Assembly (NCBI GenBank): GCA_023390955.1
Contig: JAEWBW010000254.1
Coordinates: 1-7,342, forward strand
Reading direction: 5' to 3'
Source of the DNA: Pseudomonadota bacterium
GTDB taxonomy: Bacteria; Pseudomonadota; Alphaproteobacteria; Rhizobiales; Xanthobacteraceae
DNA: 7,342 bases
The stretch's first letter is position 1; every line of letters starts with the position of its first letter. The notes under the pieces are model-generated. The model did not search any database. It had not been told where the DNA came from and was given only the letters and a program-made list of their open reading frames with translations. The position numbers and the translations under genes are program-made. Positions 1 through 4,827 of the stretch are shown here, piece after piece.

Positions 1-752
1 CCCGCCATCGAGCCGACCTCGTCCTGGCGGTGCACGAAGGGAACGTCGGCAGCGAGGTCGCCGGTCGCGAGCTTCTGCATCGCGCCGGTCATGCGCACGA
101 TCGGGCGCACCACGCCGAAGGCGGCGCCGATCAGGCCCGCGCCGATGATCGCCAGCACGGCGGCCGAGACACCCCAGACCACGTAGGAGGCAAAGCTGTC
201 GCGTTCGGCCGCGAGCTTTTCCATATCGGCGTTCTGCTTGTTGGCGCGCTCGACGATGCTGTCGACCACGGCGCGATGCGCCGTATAGGCGTCCTTGAGC
301 TGGGCATAGGCCTTCTCGGCGGCGGCCGCATCCTTGGCTTTCAGCGCCGGCAGCAGCTGGTCCGTCAGCAGCTTCCAGAACTTTTGCACCTCGGCATCCG
401 ATTTCACCACGAGGGCGGTCTTCAGGTCGGAGCCGAGGGTCGAGCCGACCCAGAAGGTCTTGCGGTCCTCATAGTCCTTTCGGAGCTGCACCAGGCGTTC
501 GGCATGGGCCGCCAGCTGGTCGGGCTCGCGCATGGCGAGCGTCGCCTCGAGATAGGATTCGATCACATAAGCGGGTGGCGGCAGGATGTCGGCGATCAAA
601 TCGTTGCCGAGCTTGATGTCGGTATAAAGCGGCCCGCCGACCTTGAGCTCGCGCAACGCGTAAGCGCCGCTGGCGACCACCGCGGTAAAGCCGAGTACAA
701 GCAGAAGGCCGAAGGCAATGACGGCCGTGGAAATCGACAAACGCAATTTCAT
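1..752 (-). CDS. Methyl-accepting chemotaxis protein (N-terminal part; cut by window edge)
   Basis: The frame is open from an ATG at 752-750 to the window edge, giving 250 codons with no stop. The protein starts MKLRLSISTAVIAFGLLLVL. It has a first membrane segment at about residues 9-31, a mostly helical extracytoplasmic region at about 32-188, a second membrane segment at about 190-213, and then a HAMP domain with the expected proline after the membrane (RPIVRMTGAMQKLATGDL, about 216-233) and DEVGSMA at 244-250. That is the plan of a transmembrane chemoreceptor whose sensory domain is about 155 residues long, the size of a four-helix bundle. The sensory region carries DILPPPAYVIE at 55-65, which I recall from other alphaproteobacterial receptors. 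The methyl-accepting signalling domain would lie outside the window, so a HAMP-containing histidine kinase or cyclase is not excluded. GGGA seven bases before the ATG is a possible ribosome binding site. The gene follows the pcaG terminator in the same orientation, so it is probably a separate transcript; its ligand is unknown. Confidence 0.85.
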   Translation of the reverse strand, partial: MKLRLSISTAVIAFGLLLVLGFTAVVASGAYALRELKVGGPLYTDIKLGNDLIADILPPPAYVIESYLEATLAMREPDQLAAHAERLVQLRKDYEDRKTFWVGSTLGSDLKTALVVKSDAEVQKFWKLLTDQLLPALKAKDAAAAEKAYAQLKDAYTAHRAVVDSIVERANKQNADMEKLAAERDSFASYVVWGVSAAVLAIIGAGLIGAAFGVVRPIVRMTGAMQKLATGDLAADVPFVHRQDEVGSMA

Positions 753-759
753 GTACGTA

Positions 760-790
760 TCCCGCAAAAACCGAATCAGTTTTTACGGGA
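760..790 (-). promoter_or_regulatory. Leader inverted repeat covering the receptor gene's ribosome binding site
   Basis: TCCCGCAAAAAC at 760-771 is mirrored by GTTTTTACGGGA at 779-790 around a 7-base loop. As minus-strand RNA the single mismatch becomes a G-U pair, so all 12 positions pair. The arm nearer the gene contains GGGA, the only Shine-Dalgarno-like sequence before the ATG at 752. A hairpin here could hide the ribosome binding site. As DNA it could equally be a protein-binding site. The structure is seen; the function is inferred. Confidence 0.45.
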
Positions 791-875
791 TTGTGGTCAA
801 CAGACCCTGAATGGGCCGGGCAGCGCTCGTTGCGCGACACGCGCATAATGACGCAGCGGCGGGCCTCTCCAAAAG

Positions 876-903
876 CAAATGCCCGGGATAGCCCGGGCAT
901 TTG
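876..903 (-). terminator. Intrinsic terminator after pcaG
   Basis: A perfect 12-base inverted repeat, CAAATGCCCGGG at 876-887 and CCCGGGCATTTG at 892-903, has a 4-base loop. On the minus strand the stem is GC-rich at its tip and is followed by GCTTTTGG, a short U tract. It begins about 30 bases after the pcaG stop codon. It is well placed to end the pca transcript before the receptor gene. Confidence 0.8.
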
Positions 904-932
904 AGGCAAAGAGAGTCAGGAAGACTGTCGTA

Positions 933-1520
933 TCAGACGTCGAAGAACACCGTCTCGTTGTCGCCCTGCAGGCGAAGGTCGAGGCGATAGACCGGCTTGC
1001 CGGCCTCGCGCACCGCGGTCAGCGTGGCGCGGCGGTCGGCCGGGACCAGCGCCAGCACGGGATCGGCGGCGTTGCCGGCCTCGTCGCTGAAATAGATGCG
1101 GGTATAGAGATGCCGCAGCATGCCGCGGCCGAACACGGCGACGACAATGTGCGGCGCCTGCGGCTTGCCATCGGGATCGGGCAGCGCGCCCGGCTTGATG
1201 GTGTCGAAGGAGTAGTTGCCGTCCTTGTCGGTGCCGCAACGGGCAAAGCCGCGGAAGCTGGCATTCGGCAGCGCGCGCTTGTCCTGCGGGTCGGCGAAGC
1301 GGCCCTGCGCGTCCGCCTGCCAGATCTCCAGCATGACGTCGGGCACGAGAACGCCGTCGCCGTCGTACACCCGGCCCTCGATGCGGATGCGGTCGCCGGA
1401 CACGTCAGGCGTCAGCGTCGAGTTGGTGAAGGCGTCGTTCCAGGCGTATTCGCCGGTCGGCGTCAGGCCGTATTTGAAGAACGGACCGACGGTCTGCGAT
1501 GGGGTGATCCCGTTGTCCAC
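933..1520 (-). CDS. pcaG: Protocatechuate 3,4-dioxygenase, alpha subunit
   Basis: The 195-residue product is close to the usual length of about 200. With PcaH it forms the enzyme that cleaves protocatechuate between its two hydroxyls to beta-carboxy-cis,cis-muconate, in the cytoplasm. The N-terminus TPSQTVGPFF (6-15) is the alpha-subunit hallmark; T10, G12 and P13 match the residues that in the Pseudomonas enzyme reach into the active site at the subunit interface. The intradiol beta-sandwich follows (GRVYDGDGVLVPDVMLEIWQAD, in pieces across 49-70; HIVVAVFGRG, 124-133). The four iron-ligand positions of PcaH correspond here to F75, L113, H124 and V126, so this subunit should not bind iron, as is known for alpha subunits. 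Translation starts at a GTG directly abutting the pcaH TAA stop, with GGAGA inside the end of pcaH, so the two are probably translationally coupled. An intrinsic terminator follows. Confidence 0.96.
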   Translation of the reverse strand: MDNGITPSQTVGPFFKYGLTPTGEYAWNDAFTNSTLTPDVSGDRIRIEGRVYDGDGVLVPDVMLEIWQADAQGRFADPQDKRALPNASFRGFARCGTDKDGNYSFDTIKPGALPDPDGKPQAPHIVVAVFGRGMLRHLYTRIYFSDEAGNAADPVLALVPADRRATLTAVREAGKPVYRLDLRLQGDNETVFFDV

Positions 1521-2222
1521 TTAATGATTCTCCGTTGGCGTAGCGTTCTTGCCGCGCAGCACGATGTCGAAGCGGTAGCACAGCGCCCATTCCGGCTGGG
1601 TGTTTTCGAGGTCGAACGACGACACCATCCGCGCCCGCGCCTTCTCGTCCGGCACCGAGTTGAAGATCGGATCGAACGGGAACAGCGGATCGTTCGGGAA
1701 GTACATCTGCGTCACGAGGCGGGTGACGAAGGAGTGGCCGAACACCGAGAGATGAATGTGCGCCGGACGCCAGGCGTTGTGGTGATTGCCCCAGGGATAG
1801 GCGCCGGGCTTGATGGTGACGAAGCGATAGTAGCCGGCGGCATCGCTGACGCAGCGGCCCGCGCCGGTGAAATTCGGATCGAGCGGTGCCGGATGCTGGT
1901 CGCGGACATGGACATAGCGACCGCAGGAATTGGCCTGCCAGATCTCGACCAGCGAGTTCGGCACGCCGCGGCCGTCTTCGTCGCGGACATGGCCGTGCAC
2001 GATGATGCGCTCGCCGATCGGCTCGCCGCTGTGCTGGGTGGTGAGGTCGCTGTCGCCTGCGCGGACGGTCTCGTGGCCGTAGACCGGGCCGGTGAGTTCC
2101 GACAGCGTGTGGCGCATCGGGATCAAGGGCTTGTTGGGCGCGCGCTTGATCGAGCTCTTGTATTCGGGCGACAGCGGCAGGGGATGCGCCTTGTTGCTGT
2201 CGACGGGATAGATGAATGTCAT
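1521..2222 (-). CDS. pcaH: Protocatechuate 3,4-dioxygenase, beta subunit (iron-binding)
   Basis: This is the catalytic subunit of the Fe(III) intradiol dioxygenase that opens protocatechuate at the head of the beta-ketoadipate pathway. The 233-residue product has all four expected iron ligands: Y103 (GRYVHVRD), Y142 (KPGAYPW), H155 and H157 (RPAHIHLS). Each lies five residues before its Pseudomonas putida counterpart (Tyr108, Tyr147, His160, His162 of the beta chain). W95, W144 and R152 match the residues shaping that active site, with R152 the presumed acid-stabilising arginine. The N-terminal HPLPLSPEYKSSIKRAP stretch is typical of PcaH. I chose the ATG at 2222-2220 because GGAG sits just upstream and the product then has family length; an in-frame ATG at 2276 adds 18 residues with no family resemblance and lies on the likely -10 box. 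It abuts pcaG with no gap. A separate promoter probably lies at 2275-2311. Confidence 0.97.
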   Translation of the reverse strand: MTFIYPVDSNKAHPLPLSPEYKSSIKRAPNKPLIPMRHTLSELTGPVYGHETVRAGDSDLTTQHSGEPIGERIIVHGHVRDEDGRGVPNSLVEIWQANSCGRYVHVRDQHPAPLDPNFTGAGRCVSDAAGYYRFVTIKPGAYPWGNHHNAWRPAHIHLSVFGHSFVTRLVTQMYFPNDPLFPFDPIFNSVPDEKARARMVSSFDLENTQPEWALCYRFDIVLRGKNATPTENH

Positions 2223-2234
2223 TCGGACTCCTTC

Positions 2235-2257
2235 ACCGGCCGTTCCGTCAGGCCGGT
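2235..2257 (-). promoter_or_regulatory. Hairpin in the pcaH leader, just before its ribosome binding site
   Basis: ACCGGCC at 2235-2241 and GGCCGGT at 2251-2257 are perfect inverted arms around a 9-base loop. In the minus-strand leader the stem ends immediately before GAAGGAG, the pcaH ribosome binding sequence, leaving that sequence exposed. It could stabilise the message 5' end or modulate initiation. A 7-base GC stem in GC-rich DNA can also arise by chance. Confidence 0.3.
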
Positions 2258-2274
2258 CTCCGTTTCCGCCGATC

Positions 2275-2311
2275 ATTATAGAATATAACTAATCTAGGGA
2301 AGCGGGATTAG
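2275..2311 (-). promoter_or_regulatory. Probable pcaHG promoter with two overlapping dyads
   Basis: On the minus strand 2280-2275 reads TATAAT, a perfect -10 consensus, in an AT-rich patch that stands out from the GC-rich surroundings. The bases 17 upstream (about 2303-2298, GCTTCC) are a poor -35 box, which suggests an activator-dependent promoter. Two dyads overlap it: TTATA-N3-TATAA at 2276-2288, over the -10 region, and CTAATC-N11-GATTAG at 2289-2311, over the -35 region. Such dyads fit a LysR- or IclR-type regulator (PcaQ, PcaR and PcaU are known pca regulators), but the sequence does not match the published PcaQ box as I remember it. Expected transcript start is near 2268, giving a leader of about 45 bases before pcaH. 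Confidence 0.6.
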
Positions 2312-2344
2312 AGCCCTCCCGCCCCCTGCATTTGGCCTATGCGC

Positions 2345-3238
2345 CTACTTGATCGGCGGGCGCGGCAGCACGGCCTCGCCGGCTTCCAGCCGGTAGGTGT
2401 GGTCGAGCGAATACCAGGGCTTCGGGATGTCGCCGGCGGCCGGATGCGGCGTCTCGTGGCGCACGAATTTGCCGATCAGCGCTTGTGTCACGCCGAACTG
2501 CACGTCGCTGTCGATATGGGGATCGGTGGGGTCGTAGACCTGCGAGATCAGCACCTTGAATCCCGGCTTGAAGATCAGGGCGTGCAGGTGCGCCGGACGA
2601 TAGGGGTGGCGGCTCTGCGCTTTCAGAAGGCGACCGACCACACCGTCGGTTGGAATGGGATAGCCGACCATCATCACCGAGCGGAACGAGAAGCGCCCGT
2701 CCTGGTCGGTGGTGAACTTGCCGCGCAAATTCATGTCGGCCTGCTCGGGGTCCTGGTTCTCGTAGAGGCCGACCGGCGAAGCGTGCCAGACGTCGATCTC
2801 CGCGCCGGCAACGGGACGGCCGTCCTTGTCGACGACACGGCCATTCACGAACAGCGGCGCGCCGGGAGTGTCGGAGCGGACGATCGAGCCGCCGTTCTCC
2901 ACCCGCGGCGAGTTCAGCCGCCAGAACGGCCCAAGCAGGGACTGATCGGTCTCGGTGTTGCCCTGATCGCCATTGTTGAGCAGGCACACCAGCGGCGACA
3001 CGCCGAGCGAGCCCGCCATCAGGACGACTTCGTTATGCGTGTCGGTGGTGAGCTTGCCGAGCTCCGCGATCACGGCGGTCGCGTCGCGAAACTCCTTCTC
3101 GGTCAGGCCCACGTCACGGACAAAGCCGTGCAGGTGCTTGACCAGGGAGATCATGATCTCACGCATGCGCGGATCGGACGTCCGCTCCATCACGGCAAGG
3201 GCCGCAGCGGTGACGTCCTTTTCGCCCGCGATGATCAT
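2345..3238 (-). CDS. Intradiol ring-cleavage dioxygenase, hydroxyquinol/chlorocatechol type
   Basis: The 297-residue product has the two-part plan of catechol/hydroxyquinol 1,2-dioxygenases. An N-terminal helical dimerisation domain (about 1-100) is followed by the intradiol catalytic domain (about 100-285) beginning LLGPFWRLNSPRVENG. The Fe(III) ligands are visible: Y159 (VGLYENQ), Y193 (VGYPIPTDG), H217 and H219 (RPAHLHALIF). The stretch YPIPTDGVVGRLLKAQSRHPYRPAH and the later DSDVQFGV resemble hydroxyquinol and chlorocatechol enzymes more than standard CatA, but the substrate cannot be settled by eye. Hydroxyquinol cleavage yields maleylacetate and catechol cleavage yields cis,cis-muconate; both lead to beta-ketoadipate. 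I chose the ATG at 3238-3236 because the family N-terminus begins there; a longer reading from 3340 would translate through a palindromic repeat and the end of pcaF. GGGGA lies about 10 bases upstream. The gene sits 50 bases after pcaF and 122 before pcaH. Confidence 0.9.
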   Translation of the reverse strand: MIIAGEKDVTAAALAVMERTSDPRMREIMISLVKHLHGFVRDVGLTEKEFRDATAVIAELGKLTTDTHNEVVLMAGSLGVSPLVCLLNNGDQGNTETDQSLLGPFWRLNSPRVENGGSIVRSDTPGAPLFVNGRVVDKDGRPVAGAEIDVWHASPVGLYENQDPEQADMNLRGKFTTDQDGRFSFRSVMMVGYPIPTDGVVGRLLKAQSRHPYRPAHLHALIFKPGFKVLISQVYDPTDPHIDSDVQFGVTQALIGKFVRHETPHPAAGDIPKPWYSLDHTYRLEAGEAVLPRPPIK

Positions 3239-3254
3239 GGAATGATCCCCAAAA

Positions 3255-3280
3255 CCCTCTCCCCGCAAGCGGGGAGAGGG
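3255..3280. repeat. Short palindromic (REP-like) repeat between pcaF and the dioxygenase gene
   Basis: CCCTCTCCCCGC at 3255-3266 and GCGGGGAGAGGG at 3269-3280 form a perfect 12-base inverted repeat with a 2-base gap. Translated, such elements give strings like SPSPRLRGEG, which I recognise from spurious predicted proteins in Bradyrhizobium and relatives, so this is probably a family of dispersed palindromes. On the minus strand it is followed by TTTTGGGG, so it could act as a partial terminator or as a 3'-end stabiliser for the pcaF message. The copy number in the genome cannot be seen here. Confidence 0.7.
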
Positions 3281-3288
3281 AGAAGAGT

Positions 3289-4497
<1,209 letters not shown>

Positions 4498-4550
4498 GGT
4501 TGTTCTCCCAAAATGCCGCGGTCCGGCCAGAATTCTTCAATGTCGGCGGA

Positions 4551-4579
4551 GTTTTAGGAGCGCGCCCGCGGCAGGTCAA
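4551..4579 (-). promoter_or_regulatory. Candidate sigma-70-type promoter for pcaF
   Basis: On the minus strand TTGACC (4579-4574, five of six consensus -35 bases) and TAAAAC (4556-4551, four of six -10 bases) are separated by exactly 17 bases. The predicted start near 4544 gives a leader of about 47 bases to the pcaF ATG. The palindrome GTCAATTGAC at 4575-4584 overlaps the -35 box and could be an operator. No experimental support is available. Confidence 0.55.
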
Positions 4580-4615
4580 TTGACGGTTTCGCGGGCGGCG
4601 CATTCAAAACCGACC

Positions 4616-4719
4616 GTCATTCCGGGGCGCCCGCAGGGCGAGCCCGGAATCCATTTTGCCTCGTCGTCTGACGCCCGATGGATTCCGGGCCTGCGCCTGC
4701 CGGCGCATCCCGGAATGAC
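4616..4719. repeat. Compound inverted repeat (paired REP-like element)
   Basis: The outer arms GTCATTCCGG (4616-4625) and CCGGAATGAC (4710-4719) are exact inverted copies, as are the inner arms GCCCGGAATCCAT (4642-4654) and ATGGATTCCGGGC (4678-4690). Each half is also palindromic by itself (ATTCCGGG against CCCGGAAT), so the element can fold as one long hairpin or as two smaller ones. The middle of the arms has diverged. I recognise this GTCATTCCGGGGC...GGAATGAC pattern as a common dispersed intergenic repeat of Bradyrhizobium-like genomes. It carries no coding sequence and could end stray transcription between the divergent genes. Confidence 0.75.
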
Positions 4720-4827
4720 AACGGAGAATGTGGCAGCTCTCCACCCCATGCGGACAACGTGGAAAACCTCCCCTGCCCGGCCAAAGCGATGGGATCGCGA
4801 TGCGAAATTTTGTAGGTTGCGCCGCTC

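Larger units (their letters stand above)
4498..4827. other. Divergent intergenic region between pcaF and mutS
   Basis: This 330-base stretch holds no convincing gene. From the pcaF side it contains the pcaF leader (4498-4550), a pcaF promoter candidate (4551-4579), a 10-base palindrome (4575-4584), a compound inverted repeat (4616-4719) and the mutS leader (4720-4827). In the mutS leader I saw no clear -10/-35 pair. An AAATTTTGT run at 4805-4813 is the only AT-rich spot and might be part of a promoter. Confidence 0.7.

Noticed and set aside
30..848. Plus-strand open frame of 272 codons opposite the receptor gene
   Set aside because: The minus strand encodes clear membrane segments and a HAMP domain over the same bases; the plus-strand product is His/Arg/Gly-rich and unrecognisable.
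845..872. Possible receptor promoter on the minus strand: TTGGAG (872-867) and CATTAT (850-845), 16-base spacing
   Set aside because: Only three of six -35 and four of six -10 bases match, and it overlaps the U tract of the pcaG terminator. Such matches are expected by chance in a region of this size.
2223..2276. Upstream in-frame ATG for pcaH at 2276
   Set aside because: The 18 added residues do not resemble PcaH N-termini, the codon overlaps the probable -10 box, and the ATG at 2222 has a good GGAG site.
879..2288. Long plus-strand open frame of 469 codons antisense to pcaG and pcaH
   Set aside because: It lies opposite two genes with complete catalytic motifs. Its product is low-complexity, rich in Arg, Ala, Val and Asp, with no recognisable domain, as expected of antisense frames in GC-rich DNA.
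2302..2322. Inverted repeat GCGGGA / TCCCGC as a terminator after the intradiol dioxygenase gene
   Set aside because: The stem is only six bases, has a 9-base loop and no U tract, and it overlaps the dyad assigned to the pcaH promoter.
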